In this document: in pieces, positions 9,147 through 18,623 of the stretch | Layout: each line of letters opens with the position of its first letter | How positions within the stretch are numbered: position 1 is the first letter of the stretch | NCBI GenBank assembly: GCA_002454425.1 | Contig: DKIV01000043.1 | Coordinates: 1 to 60,210, forward strand | Direction: 5' to 3' | Length of the DNA: 60,210 nt | From: Sphingobacteriaceae bacterium UBA6709 | GTDB lineage: Bacteria > Bacteroidota > Bacteroidia > Sphingobacteriales > Sphingobacteriaceae | Notes under the pieces: generated by a model | What the model was told of the DNA's origin: nothing | Seen by the model: the letters and a program-made list of their open reading frames with translations, nothing else | The model's database searches: none | Translations under genes and position numbers: made by a program

Positions 9147-9557
9147 TTATTTGGTTTTAACCATGCAACGGCACGTCCCGTTGTTCAGGTACCACTCCAG
9201 GCAAAAAGTATCCCTTGCGATACGCTCATCAGTTACAAGACGCGCAAAGGCAGCGCCAATGGCCGAGGTGTTTTTCATATAGTCCTCTACATCAATATAG
9301 AGATAGTTACCGGCCTTGACAATAATTTCTAACAGACCCTTCTCTTCGATGATAATGTCTCCCGGTAGCAGCTCCGCCGCGGCACGGTACGTAATCATAT
9401 CGTGTGGTTCTTGCCATGATATTCCGAAATATTTCCGCAGAGGATTAAATGGCACCTGTGAATGAAGCTTTTGGTGCGCCTGAAGTATGCCATCGGGGAA
9501 GGATTGCGCTTCTACACAGCATACCTTTATATCTTCCTTTATAATGGTGCTTTCCAT
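9147..9557 (-). CDS. GyrI-like small-molecule-binding domain protein (tentative)
   Basis: This 136-residue protein has no membrane segment. The segment KYFGISWQEPHDMITYRAAA followed by a strand-rich region and YIDVEDYMKNTSAIGAAF resembles the GyrI/effector-binding fold, in which a conserved Tyr/aromatic-Gly-Ile-Ser turn precedes the ligand pocket. It has no DNA-binding domain of its own. It is the first gene of a cluster with the SRPBCC and DoxX genes and lies 140 bases from the divergent GlxA-type regulator, which may control it. The family call is by pattern only, and a conserved hypothetical protein is the fallback. Confidence 0.6.
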   Translation of the reverse strand: MESTIIKEDIKVCCVEAQSFPDGILQAHQKLHSQVPFNPLRKYFGISWQEPHDMITYRAAAELLPGDIIIEEKGLLEIIVKAGNYLYIDVEDYMKNTSAIGAAFARLVTDERIARDTFCLEWYLNNGTCRCMVKTK

Positions 9558-9697
9558 AAACTAAAGTTACGTAGCTTCATGATGCCTTCGTGACGGGTAA
9601 ATGCGACAAATTGTAAGGCTATTCGCGACATCACCACCTGCTTCCGTGTGCATAGAAATTTACGGCAAAGTGCTATATTAGTATAAATACGCTTTCT

Positions 9698-10678
9698 ATG
9701 TTGCGAGTATCTGTTTACGTACCCAGAATGGGAGTTATGGAGGCTATTTGCCCTGCATACAGAATCTTTAATACAGCCAATGACTTTCTCAAAATCGAAG
9801 GCAAGGATCCCCTGTTTCAAGTCGATTACGTTGGCCTGGATGAGCAAACTCGTTTAGGAGAGGGACAGTATGTCGTCAATGCCAGCGTACTGCTTAAGGA
9901 TCTCGTCAATACCGATTTGTTAATTATTCCTGCGATTTTTGGTGATATGGACGAAGCCATCGCCGCCAATCAGGAAGCGCTTCCGTTAATCGCGGCATTG
10001 TATCATCGAGGAACAGAACTCGCTTCTCTGTGTCTCGGCGCGTTTCTCATGGCTGCCAGTGGTGTGCTAAAGCACCGTAGGTGTTCCACTCATTGGGCAT
10101 ATTATGAGCAATTCAGACGAATGTTTGAGGATGTGGAGATTGTTGACGGTGCGATTATCACTGATGATGGACGTCTTTATTCGAGCGGAGGCGCTAACTC
10201 TATTTGGAACCTGCTGATATATTTGGTTGAAAAACACGCTGGTCGCGAGATAGCAATATTATTGGCTAAGTACTTCGCTATTGATATCGACCGTAATACA
10301 CAGAGCCAATTTACAATCTTTAGTGGTCAAAAAAAGCATGCCGATGATGGTATTTTTTCTATTCAGAAATACATTGAGCGAAATGTCGATGAACGCTTTT
10401 GCATAGATTCCCTGGCTCGCGAGTTATCAATTAGCAGACGTAGCTTTGAACGACGTTTTAAGCTTGCCACCAATAACTCTGTTCTAGAATATATTCAGAG
10501 AACCAAAATTGAAGCAGCTAAGCGTAGTTTTGAAAATAGCCGAAAAAACGTCAACGAGGTAATGTATGATGTCGGCTATAATGATACCAAGGCCTTCCGT
10601 ATGATATTTAAGAAGCTCACGGGACTAACGCCCCTGGAATATAAAAATAAGTATAATCGTAACTCACACGTGGCTTAA
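9698..10678 (+). CDS. GlxA-family transcriptional regulator (DJ-1/PfpI plus AraC HTH)
   Basis: This 326-residue regulator joins an N-terminal class I glutamine-amidotransferase-like (DJ-1/PfpI) domain (about 1-190) to a C-terminal AraC-type double helix-turn-helix (about 225-320). The nucleophile elbow reads ASLCLGAFLMAASG, with Cys at the usual GlxA position. The HTH segments are SLARELSISRRSFERRF and VMYDVGYNDTKAFRMIFKKLTG. It is divergent from the GyrI-like/SRPBCC/DoxX cluster and is its likely regulator. It ends 6 bases from the convergent MscS-like gene. The inducer is unknown. Confidence 0.92.
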   Translation: MLRVSVYVPRMGVMEAICPAYRIFNTANDFLKIEGKDPLFQVDYVGLDEQTRLGEGQYVVNASVLLKDLVNTDLLIIPAIFGDMDEAIAANQEALPLIAALYHRGTELASLCLGAFLMAASGVLKHRRCSTHWAYYEQFRRMFEDVEIVDGAIITDDGRLYSSGGANSIWNLLIYLVEKHAGREIAILLAKYFAIDIDRNTQSQFTIFSGQKKHADDGIFSIQKYIERNVDERFCIDSLARELSISRRSFERRFKLATNNSVLEYIQRTKIEAAKRSFENSRKNVNEVMYDVGYNDTKAFRMIFKKLTGLTPLEYKNKYNRNSHVA

Positions 10679-10684
10679 GGCTTA

Positions 10685-13372
10685 TCAGGAATCAGTCGTC
10701 TTCTCACTGTCGTCATTTTCCGTGGCTGGATTTTGAGGCTTAAGTTTAAGCACCCTTTTTTTGGGCAGTCCTGAGCTCTGCTTTTCCTCTTTCTCAGACT
10801 TCGTGATCTCTGTGGCTTTCTTTTTAAGCGTAATACGCCTCTTTACTTTTCCATGATCACCGTCCTCCGAATCTTCATCCAAGGATATAACCTTACTTTG
10901 TGTCGGCATAGCCAGAGCTTTATCAGCGTTATGCAGATACACATCTTGTTGTGGGAAGGGAACTTCTATTCCTTCAGCCTTAAATGTGCGATCTATTTTT
11001 CTGATGAGATCGCTCCTTACGATCCCGGCATCACGTATGTTGGCCCAAAACAATAGCTCGAAATCTATCGAGCTCGCCGAAAACTCTTTCGTCAAGACCA
11101 TAGGTTCCGGATTCTGTAATATGCGTTCATCGCCCCGCGTCGTATTTATCAGTACATTTTTCACTTTCTCAAGGTCAGTTCCGTAGGATACGCCGATCAA
11201 GATACTTTGCCGTTTGTGACCTTTTCCCAGTGTCCAGTTAATTACCTGTCCACCCAATAGATCGCCATTAGGAATTACCACCGAGGCACCGTCAGCCATT
11301 GAGACGACGCTACTTCTGAAGCCTATAGACCTCATCGTGCCCATTTTCTGATTAAGCTCAATGGTGTCTCCAACATTTACAGGCTTCTCAAACGCGATAA
11401 TAAGTCCGCTTACAAGATTGTTAACCAAGCCCTGCAATCCGAGTCCGATACCTACACCCAAGGCCCCAATGATGATGCTCAGTTTATCAAGAGGTATTCC
11501 AGCTGCCGCGAAGGCAAGGAATATTCCCGCACTTATGATGAATATGCGTATCAGTAATACCCAACTACCTATTTCCAACATTTTCGATTTCTTGGCCCCC
11601 TGTTGGAGCGCTTGCGGCTCCGAGGCGAAATATGAAGTCAGCTTGGACAGTGCCAGCGAGCAAGCCATAATGAGCATAAAAACCACTATTCCCTCAATTG
11701 AAAACGAGTAGCTACCAATACTACGTTGCTTTTGCAGAAAAGTATTGAATGGCTCCGCATATTCAGCAAAGGCATAAAAGTTTCTTCCTACCACCACAAC
11801 CCAACCTAGGGCGGCGATTACATAAATATAAGTGTCGATCTTCAGATCGAGCTTATCGTAATCTACCTGATAGTTTTTTCTGTGCGGATCCTTATATACA
11901 TATGTTGCCATGGCTATAAGTTCCTTAACAATTTTTACTGTCCACAATAGAGAAATTCCTATCACCAAGGCCATGAATCCAAAAGATAACAGTGTTTTTG
12001 CAAGATTGTATCTTCCGAAAATATTTAGGATGAAGGCGAAAATCTGGCATATCCCGGTAAACGTTGAAAAGTGGTATACCGCAGCTAACTTTAGTTCATT
12101 TCTTTTTGCGGTCTTAAATATGTATAGGCTAAACAGCGTTCCTATGCCGGAGAGTAAAAGCATCGCGTAGCGCTCCATTGCTGACGACTCGAGCATAAGA
12201 TTAATCAGGCAGCTAGCGAAAAACAACAGGCATGTTCCTACCCAAAATTTCATCCAGTAAATTGTAAGATGTCTGAAAAAAATGACGCTGATACATATCA
12301 TTGATATGGACCACATAATCGCGTTAAACAGGAAGGGTGTATCACTGAAGATAAACTGTAAGATGTTAATGCTAATGAATGTCGCTGTAAAGAACGGATG
12401 TCGCAGGCTTATAACTTTCTTTAAACTAGATTCAGAAATATGATTCGGAATAATCTGATTCTTTAAAGAGTATATAAGGGCTGAAGACGCTGCTATGACA
12501 ATGAGTACAAATACAATGTAGTTGAAGTTGTCGCGAGTGTAGAAGCGCAGGGATAAAGCAACCTTACTCTTTGATGTTTTTAGGGCATCGATAAATGGCA
12601 ATGATACGGTATCCTTTTCCCATATATCAGGAAGTTCCCGAGCTATGGAAAAGCTGGAGTTGGAAGATCTGTATTTTTCGAGATTGTCTATCTTTAATTT
12701 GGTGGAAACGAGTAATATTCCGAGGTTAGATTGAAGCGTTGGTAAAATATTCACCTGTTGTCTTAACGAGTTGTGTATAGGGATAACATTGGCTCTCAAT
12801 ATGGACGACTGCGTGAAATATTTAACAAGAGATGCAGAGTCTGTTGGATATTCATATAAAACATGTTGGCTCGATAACGAATCCAGGCGAGTTTTTAAAG
12901 ATATCAGATTATCAGAATAGTTTGCAAGGTCCGCGTTGGCCTTAAGCAGGTTGACATAGATCTCGTTGAGAATGTTCGAGGATACCGCCAGATTACGTTG
13001 TGTTTGTATTGATTTCTTTATTTGAATTCCCGCGCCTACAAGATTTAGATAACCACCTATCTTTATAATCCCGGCTTTCAGCACGGCAGTATCTATGCCG
13101 CTTTGCATAGCCAAACTGGCCGCCTGAGCTGCGGATTCGATTTGCACCATAATCTTGCGCTGCAAGGCTGTCTTCTGTCCCTGCCGATAAGCGTCGAGAC
13201 TCGATTTCTCCTGTGTGCTTGCCAGTTCCCTGAGCTTTGTTGTGTAGGAGAGACTTCTTATCTCCATACTGTCCACCCCAATAATTGTTGAGTCTGGAGC
13301 CTGCGCAACGCTACGTAGCGATGAGCACAATAATATTATGAAAGTAAAGGGAAGCAGTAGCTTAGTTGGCAT
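10685..13372 (-). CDS. Large MscS-type mechanosensitive channel
   Basis: This 895-residue protein has a signal peptide (MPTKLLLPF...SVAQA), a long periplasmic helical region (about 25-270), many transmembrane helices (about 275-670) and the MscS core. The pore-lining TM3 is clear in GALGVGIGLGLQGLVNN followed by SGLIIAFEKPVNVGD. The beta domain and alpha/beta cytosolic domain follow to about 800, then comes a Lys/Glu-rich tail of about 90 residues that MscS lacks. The size resembles the MscK/MscM class. It opens under membrane tension to release solutes. It lies downstream of the M23 lipoprotein gene but has a promoter-like box of its own. Confidence 0.93.
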   Translation of the reverse strand: MPTKLLLPFTFIILLCSSLRSVAQAPDSTIIGVDSMEIRSLSYTTKLRELASTQEKSSLDAYRQGQKTALQRKIMVQIESAAQAASLAMQSGIDTAVLKAGIIKIGGYLNLVGAGIQIKKSIQTQRNLAVSSNILNEIYVNLLKANADLANYSDNLISLKTRLDSLSSQHVLYEYPTDSASLVKYFTQSSILRANVIPIHNSLRQQVNILPTLQSNLGILLVSTKLKIDNLEKYRSSNSSFSIARELPDIWEKDTVSLPFIDALKTSKSKVALSLRFYTRDNFNYIVFVLIVIAASSALIYSLKNQIIPNHISESSLKKVISLRHPFFTATFISINILQFIFSDTPFLFNAIMWSISMICISVIFFRHLTIYWMKFWVGTCLLFFASCLINLMLESSAMERYAMLLLSGIGTLFSLYIFKTAKRNELKLAAVYHFSTFTGICQIFAFILNIFGRYNLAKTLLSFGFMALVIGISLLWTVKIVKELIAMATYVYKDPHRKNYQVDYDKLDLKIDTYIYVIAALGWVVVVGRNFYAFAEYAEPFNTFLQKQRSIGSYSFSIEGIVVFMLIMACSLALSKLTSYFASEPQALQQGAKKSKMLEIGSWVLLIRIFIISAGIFLAFAAAGIPLDKLSIIIGALGVGIGLGLQGLVNNLVSGLIIAFEKPVNVGDTIELNQKMGTMRSIGFRSSVVSMADGASVVIPNGDLLGGQVINWTLGKGHKRQSILIGVSYGTDLEKVKNVLINTTRGDERILQNPEPMVLTKEFSASSIDFELLFWANIRDAGIVRSDLIRKIDRTFKAEGIEVPFPQQDVYLHNADKALAMPTQSKVISLDEDSEDGDHGKVKRRITLKKKATEITKSEKEEKQSSGLPKKRVLKLKPQNPATENDDSEKTTDS

Positions 13373-13410
13373 ATAACTTTAATTCAGACAAGAGCTCTTT
13401 GGTAATTGGG

Positions 13411-13418
13411 CAAAAATA
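13411..13418 (-). promoter_or_regulatory. -7 box upstream of the MscS-like gene
   Basis: Read on the minus strand this is TATTTTTG, an exact match to TAnnTTTG, about 40 bases before the MscS-like start at 13372. A weak TTTC lies near the expected -33 position. It suggests the channel gene is not wholly dependent on readthrough from the M23 gene. Confidence 0.45.
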
Positions 13419-13495
13419 CTCTTAAAGATACTATTTAGTGAAATAGCTATCACGAAAAAATATGATAGTTTCCACGATCTGCATCTTTCTATGAT

Positions 13496-14806
13496 TTAAA
13501 GCTCCTTTACAATCCAGCCAGTTGTTGTCCGGCTTCTTACGTATTGGTAGTTTTCAAAGTTAGCCAGTATATCGACGGTGCTTGCGGCGGGTAATAGTTG
13601 TTTTCGGGCCGCAAGAACATCCGGCGTATCGTATAGCTCTTTGGCGACGGCAAGTGTCAAGCTACGGGTGGGCTTGCCCAGCGTCTGCAAGGCCTCCTTA
13701 GCGATATAGCCTTGTTCGCCATCGGGAAGATATATGCGAAAATAAGACGCGCTTATTCCGGTCACCTGTGCCAATGTTCCCGGAGCGATAGTTTTTACAG
13801 GTGGAAAGTTCAAACCCGGGCCTGTGCGAAGAACTTGTGTTTTTGCGGAACTGCGCATACGCTGCTGTAGGTATTGCTGATTTGCGCGTATCTCCGCAGG
13901 CATCTTTCTCTCCGGATTGACAAACGGTAAGGGATCCACAGCACCGTTCCTTGCGTAAATGCCGAAGTGTAGGTGAGGACTTCCTCCTCTCGCGTTTCCT
14001 GTATTTCCTACTAAGCCCAGGGTGTCGCCTTCCAGTACACTGGAACCCTCAGCTTTACTGAATTCGTCAAGATGGGCATAATATAAGTTATAGCTCTCAT
14101 TCTTTGGGCGCATAAAAATTACTTTACCGCCAAGCGTGTTTTCTCCAACTCTTGTTATCACTCCATCGGCAGCGGCAAGGGCTGGAGTCCTCCTCGCCGC
14201 GAAGATATCAATCCCTTCATGACTGCGGCTGCCCTGATCTCTTTCTGCGCCCCAGAAGCTCAATATTTTGCCCCCCTTCACCGGAAAAGCGAGGCTGGGC
14301 CCACTTAGAATAGTTAGTGTATATTCACATGATCGAAGAAGCTCTGGCTGTACCCGTAAAATGTAAAACGCCTCTTCGCGCACAGTATAATCGAATGAAC
14401 TTGATCCTGTATCCGCTGAGGCTTCGAGTCTTGTTTCGCCTTGCTCACCTTCTTTCCAGAGATCAGCATATAAATGATATTCCGTTGTCGGCCGCTTTTC
14501 TAAGCTGATGCTTAGTTTTTCACCTCGTTGAGCTCTGAAGCGATAAGCAGTGGCCCGGGCGTCTTCCGCGGGGAAATATCCCGACTCTTTAAACGGAATT
14601 TTAATGGATAGCGGCCTACGTAGACTGCTTTCGGCTGCCATTGCCCAGGCCTTACCTAACGCGGTATGTTGTAAGCCCGCGTTGTTTAGTGTTTGAGCAT
14701 ACTGTTCATGGGGACTAAGTTTGCGGAACAGAGCTCCTGGGCCCGAGGTACCACAGCCTGCCAGAAAAAGTGATATCAGAACTAACGGTGCAACTATCGC
14801 CTTCAT
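13496..14806 (-). CDS. M23 family metallopeptidase lipoprotein with SH3-type domains
   Basis: This 436-residue lipoprotein has lipobox LAGC with Cys18. A beta-sandwich region lies at about 60-170. The LytM/M23 domain (about 185-300) shows the zinc ligands in SHEGID and in HLHFG, together with the GNTGNARGGSPH loop. Two SH3-like segments follow (about 310-375 and 385-436). M23 enzymes cut peptidoglycan cross-bridges or activate amidases. With HxxxD and HxH both present it is likely catalytically competent. It is expected at the periplasmic face of a membrane. It lies between sbcC and the MscS-like gene on the same strand, with no clear functional link. Confidence 0.9.
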   Translation of the reverse strand: MKAIVAPLVLISLFLAGCGTSGPGALFRKLSPHEQYAQTLNNAGLQHTALGKAWAMAAESSLRRPLSIKIPFKESGYFPAEDARATAYRFRAQRGEKLSISLEKRPTTEYHLYADLWKEGEQGETRLEASADTGSSSFDYTVREEAFYILRVQPELLRSCEYTLTILSGPSLAFPVKGGKILSFWGAERDQGSRSHEGIDIFAARRTPALAAADGVITRVGENTLGGKVIFMRPKNESYNLYYAHLDEFSKAEGSSVLEGDTLGLVGNTGNARGGSPHLHFGIYARNGAVDPLPFVNPERKMPAEIRANQQYLQQRMRSSAKTQVLRTGPGLNFPPVKTIAPGTLAQVTGISASYFRIYLPDGEQGYIAKEALQTLGKPTRSLTLAVAKELYDTPDVLAARKQLLPAASTVDILANFENYQYVRSRTTTGWIVKEL

Positions 14807-14884
14807 ACACGTTTTTTCTGTATTTAACAGAAGCGACTACACTTTGTTGGTTCAGTGGAGCAATCTACATCAGTAAGATCTGTA

Positions 14885-17800
14885 TTAACTGCCAGTAACT
14901 TCTATCATGCTCCTTCCGCTATTTATCTTATTCACCCTGATCTGTACGGGAATTCTTTCCGTCATCTCTTGAACGTGAGAGATGACACCAACTTTACGCC
15001 CCTGGTTATGCAACCTTTCCAAAGCGTCCATGGCTACATTTAGTGTTAAGGGATCCAGAGAACCAAAACCCTCGTCTATAAACAGCGACTCGATCTTTAA
15101 TTTGTTCGATGATAATGATGCCAGACCCAATGCTAGCGCCAACGATACCAAAAATGACTCTCCCCCAGATAGGGAAAATACCGTACGTACTTCATTTCCC
15201 ATGTCCTGATCGATAATTTGTAATGACAAACTATTCGGAATTCTATCCAGCATATATCTCTTGCTGAGCATTTCAAGATGGAAATTTGCATAGTTAAGTA
15301 AAATGTCTAAGGTATACTCCTGCGCTATCTGCCTGAACTTCTTCCCGTCAGCGGAACCAATCAGATCGTTTAGCTTAGCCCATCGTTCACTTAAATCAGC
15401 TTGAGACTCGATTGCCTGAAGGAGATTTGAAAAACGCTTTATGTTTTCCTCGTTGTGGTTCAGGTGTAACCTGATCTCAGTCAGTCTGCTTTGCACTTGT
15501 TCCCGCTCAACTTGAATACGCTGTTTTTGATCGTTTAAGATCTCTATTTTCGTTATCTGCTCGTTCTCAAGGAGATGTTCTTGTATCGCCCGATGATATT
15601 CCGCTAAAATATTCTCCGCTTTTAGCAACAATTCATCAATATTCCTAAGCTCAATACTTTCGCTGTCAATAAAAGCTGTATCGTATTGAAGTAGCTCTTT
15701 TAGGTCACTGATGCTTACTGGCTGGTGAGAGGATTGGATATTGTAATTTTCCAACCATGTCGTCAGGGCAGATTGATATTTAGTATGTTCTATTCTTAAG
15801 GTATCAAGATGTGTCTCAAAGGCTTTTCTTTGTGCCTGAATACCGCTTAATTTAGTTTCACTTTCCTTTAATGATAAGTTTACGTTTTCTATGTCAATAT
15901 CTTGATTTTTAATAGATAAATTAATTTTATCTTCAACTTCAACAGTAGATTGGCCTCCTAATAATTCGCCTCTTTTACCGGATAGTTCTTTCAACGAATT
16001 TTCAATCGCCTTATGTTTATTTTGGGCTTTCAGGTACTCTTCGCTAGCTGCTTTCAAAAGGTCCAGGCTTCCCTGTCGGGATATTTCTGCTTCAGAAAGC
16101 CCTTGTTGCGCACGCTGTAAAGCTTCTCGTTGATTAATCCAGCTCTCGCTAAATCCGCGCATTTTTTCGAGGAAGGCAACCGGATTTTCTTTCCAATTAG
16201 AGAACCAACTTGTAGAGGCGAAGAATTCGCTCAGTTGTTTTTCTGTTGATGATAAGCCATCCTCCAGCTCCGTCTTTTGTTGACGCAAATATCTTATCTT
16301 TTCGTCGTGGAGTAAAATGTTAGTCTCCAGGTCTTTAATGGTCGTTGTTGCGGCGAGCCATTCCTCATGTTGCTTTTCAACGCCCTGACGGACGGTCTCT
16401 GTCTCTTGTTGCAGATCCTGCATTTCCCGAAGCTGGAGGTCTATAGTTTCGCGCTCCGTCTTTAGGGAATATACCAATTCGCTGAGCACCTCTGCCATCT
16501 TTAAATCCTCGGTAACGGTTAAGGAGGCATCCCGCATCATTAGTTGCCATGATTCGACAGCGCTTGCTCGCCGCTGTGACAACTGCTCTTTTCTTCTTGT
16601 CTCATTCTCTAGCTGGTTAAGCAATGATTGGATCTCTGCTTGTAATTTTGCTTGCTTGGAACTCAGTTGATTGAATGTGTCTGTGTTAAGCTTATGTTCA
16701 ATCTCAAGCTGCGTAATAAGCATGTCGGCCAGCGGATTGTGGGTCACATAGGGATGTTCCTTACTTCCGCAAACCGGGCAAGCATCGCCTGCTGTCAGCT
16801 GTGTCCGCAGGCTACTGATATGCTGAGACGCAAGCAGACGGGCATTGTTCAAGCGTCGCATCGCATCGTCTTTTTTCTCCGTTGCCGCTGCCAGTTCCTG
16901 CGCCAACGCGGGCTGTTCGCCCACGAGCAGTGAGTGGCGCTTGAGTAAGCCATCAATAGTGCTTGTCAGTCGGGCAAGGTCATGGTTATGGTTTTCGATG
17001 ATCTCCCAATGAGCCTGAGCTGATATAGCTGTTTTGTGTTTGTCGTCTATGGCCTTTCGTTTCTTTTCTAATTCCAGCGCGGCGAGTTTCGCCATATTAG
17101 TATCTAATACCTTAAGTCGTTCTCTGCCGTTTGAAATTCGCAGTTTCAGCCCTTCCGCGTCACTTAACACTGCCATCTTGCGTTCCCGCAGCAGTTGCTG
17201 CGCCTCGAGATGTTCGCTTATTGAAGCTTCAACTGCTACGACTTTTGAGGGGCTCAATGAAATTCCATTTAATTTCGCACCGATAAATTGTATATTTTCC
17301 GCTATTGGCCGTCTGCTTTCATTTGTATCAAGCCATTTCTCCATCTGGGCTATCGACAGCCTTATAGCCTTGATCTTTTCATCAGAGCTCTCGATATTTT
17401 GTGTTAGTAGCAATTGCTTCTCGGTAGCTTCCTTAAGCACCTTGCTGCTTTCCAGAGCTCGCTTTGACGTCTCCGCAATCATCAGATCTAAATCGCGCCC
17501 CTTTTTTATTAGAGGCATCAGCTCAGTGCGCTCTTCTTCCAACTCTCTACGTTGCGTTTTGGCTTTCAATAGCGCCGCATTTGCATTTTCTACAGCCGCT
17601 GATAAGAGTTCTTTCTGCCGGGTATTTTCAGTCAGTGAACCTCGATATTCAGTTATTCCACGCTCAGTATTTTCGATCTGCTCTACCCAATGGCGTGTCT
17701 GCTGTACCTGTTGTAACAATATCAAGCGTGATCTCCGGGCTGCCGTGGTATTAAAATGATCCTTAGCCTCATCAAGCATCTTCAATGCGTCTGTCTCCTT

Positions 17801-18622
17801 TAGTCGAAGTTCATTCAAGCGTTCATGCCATCGTATGCCTGCTTCGACCTGTAAGGTATGAGCATTCAAGAGTTCCAGCTTTACGCTTAACTCCTGATGT
17901 TCAGTCTGCATTATCTGAATATCCTCATCCCTCAGCACTTCAATATATCCGCGTTGAAGGTCAAGTTCCCTTAACTTATTCTCTTCGTCCTTATACCTCT
18001 GGAAAATAGCTTTTGAGATGTCTGAATAGATGGAGGTGCCCGTAAGCTTTTCCAGCAGTGACGATTTTTCGTCCTTTCCCGCTTTTAAGAAAGCCGTAAA
18101 ATCACCTTGAGCTAGTAATACCGAACGGGTAAACTGCTCGAAGTTCAATCCTATGAGGCGTTCAATCTCCTTCAGTATTTCCGTTTTCTTACCAGGAATT
18201 ATACGATCCTTACTAACATTATGTAGTAGCATGGTGTCGTTCTGAAGACTGCCCTCAGCCTTGTTACGGGCTCTTCGCACGTACCAGCCGGCGCGGTACG
18301 TGTCGCCATCTACACCTATAAAGTGTACCTCCGCGGAGCCGTCGGCAGTGCCATCCCGCAGAATTGCACGCACATCTCCCTGACTGATGGCCGAACCTTG
18401 AACATCACGAATTTCCACGCCTGTTTCACGAGCTTGCAGGTACCGAGGGGTACGCGCGTATAGAGCCAGACAAAGGGCATCAAGAATCGTTGATTTTCCC
18501 GCGCCTGTAGGACCTGTTATTGCAAAAATACCAGTGGAACATAAAGGCTCCTCCGTAAAATCTATATGGGCCGCACCATCAATAGATGCCAGATTTTTTA
18601 TATCAATGGAAAGTATCTTCAT
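14885..18622 (-). CDS. sbcC: Exonuclease SbcCD, ATPase subunit SbcC
   Basis: This 1245-residue SMC-like ATPase acts with SbcD in double-strand-break and hairpin processing. Walker A is GPTGAGKST at 37-45. Long coiled coils flank a zinc hook with CPVC at Cys615 and Cys618. The ABC signature SLSGGESF is at about 1150 and Walker B FIDEGFGSLDP at about 1181. I chose the ATG at 18622 (MKILSIDIKNL), since the frame upstream runs into sbcD and shows no homology-like sequence. The start lies one base after the sbcD stop, so the pair is coupled. Confidence 0.96.
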   Translation of the reverse strand: MKILSIDIKNLASIDGAAHIDFTEEPLCSTGIFAITGPTGAGKSTILDALCLALYARTPRYLQARETGVEIRDVQGSAISQGDVRAILRDGTADGSAEVHFIGVDGDTYRAGWYVRRARNKAEGSLQNDTMLLHNVSKDRIIPGKKTEILKEIERLIGLNFEQFTRSVLLAQGDFTAFLKAGKDEKSSLLEKLTGTSIYSDISKAIFQRYKDEENKLRELDLQRGYIEVLRDEDIQIMQTEHQELSVKLELLNAHTLQVEAGIRWHERLNELRLKETDALKMLDEAKDHFNTTAARRSRLILLQQVQQTRHWVEQIENTERGITEYRGSLTENTRQKELLSAAVENANAALLKAKTQRRELEEERTELMPLIKKGRDLDLMIAETSKRALESSKVLKEATEKQLLLTQNIESSDEKIKAIRLSIAQMEKWLDTNESRRPIAENIQFIGAKLNGISLSPSKVVAVEASISEHLEAQQLLRERKMAVLSDAEGLKLRISNGRERLKVLDTNMAKLAALELEKKRKAIDDKHKTAISAQAHWEIIENHNHDLARLTSTIDGLLKRHSLLVGEQPALAQELAAATEKKDDAMRRLNNARLLASQHISSLRTQLTAGDACPVCGSKEHPYVTHNPLADMLITQLEIEHKLNTDTFNQLSSKQAKLQAEIQSLLNQLENETRRKEQLSQRRASAVESWQLMMRDASLTVTEDLKMAEVLSELVYSLKTERETIDLQLREMQDLQQETETVRQGVEKQHEEWLAATTTIKDLETNILLHDEKIRYLRQQKTELEDGLSSTEKQLSEFFASTSWFSNWKENPVAFLEKMRGFSESWINQREALQRAQQGLSEAEISRQGSLDLLKAASEEYLKAQNKHKAIENSLKELSGKRGELLGGQSTVEVEDKINLSIKNQDIDIENVNLSLKESETKLSGIQAQRKAFETHLDTLRIEHTKYQSALTTWLENYNIQSSHQPVSISDLKELLQYDTAFIDSESIELRNIDELLLKAENILAEYHRAIQEHLLENEQITKIEILNDQKQRIQVEREQVQSRLTEIRLHLNHNEENIKRFSNLLQAIESQADLSERWAKLNDLIGSADGKKFRQIAQEYTLDILLNYANFHLEMLSKRYMLDRIPNSLSLQIIDQDMGNEVRTVFSLSGGESFLVSLALALGLASLSSNKLKIESLFIDEGFGSLDPLTLNVAMDALERLHNQGRKVGVISHVQEMTERIPVQIRVNKINSGRSMIEVTGS

Positions 18623-18623
18623 C

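Noticed and set aside
9539..9847. 102-codon minus-strand ORF over the start of the glxA-like gene
   Set aside because: It overlaps a well-supported AraC-type regulator and the GyrI-like gene and has no family features.
17034..17759. 241-codon plus-strand ORF inside sbcC
   Set aside because: A serine-rich frame opposite coiled-coil coding sequence, a typical antisense shadow.
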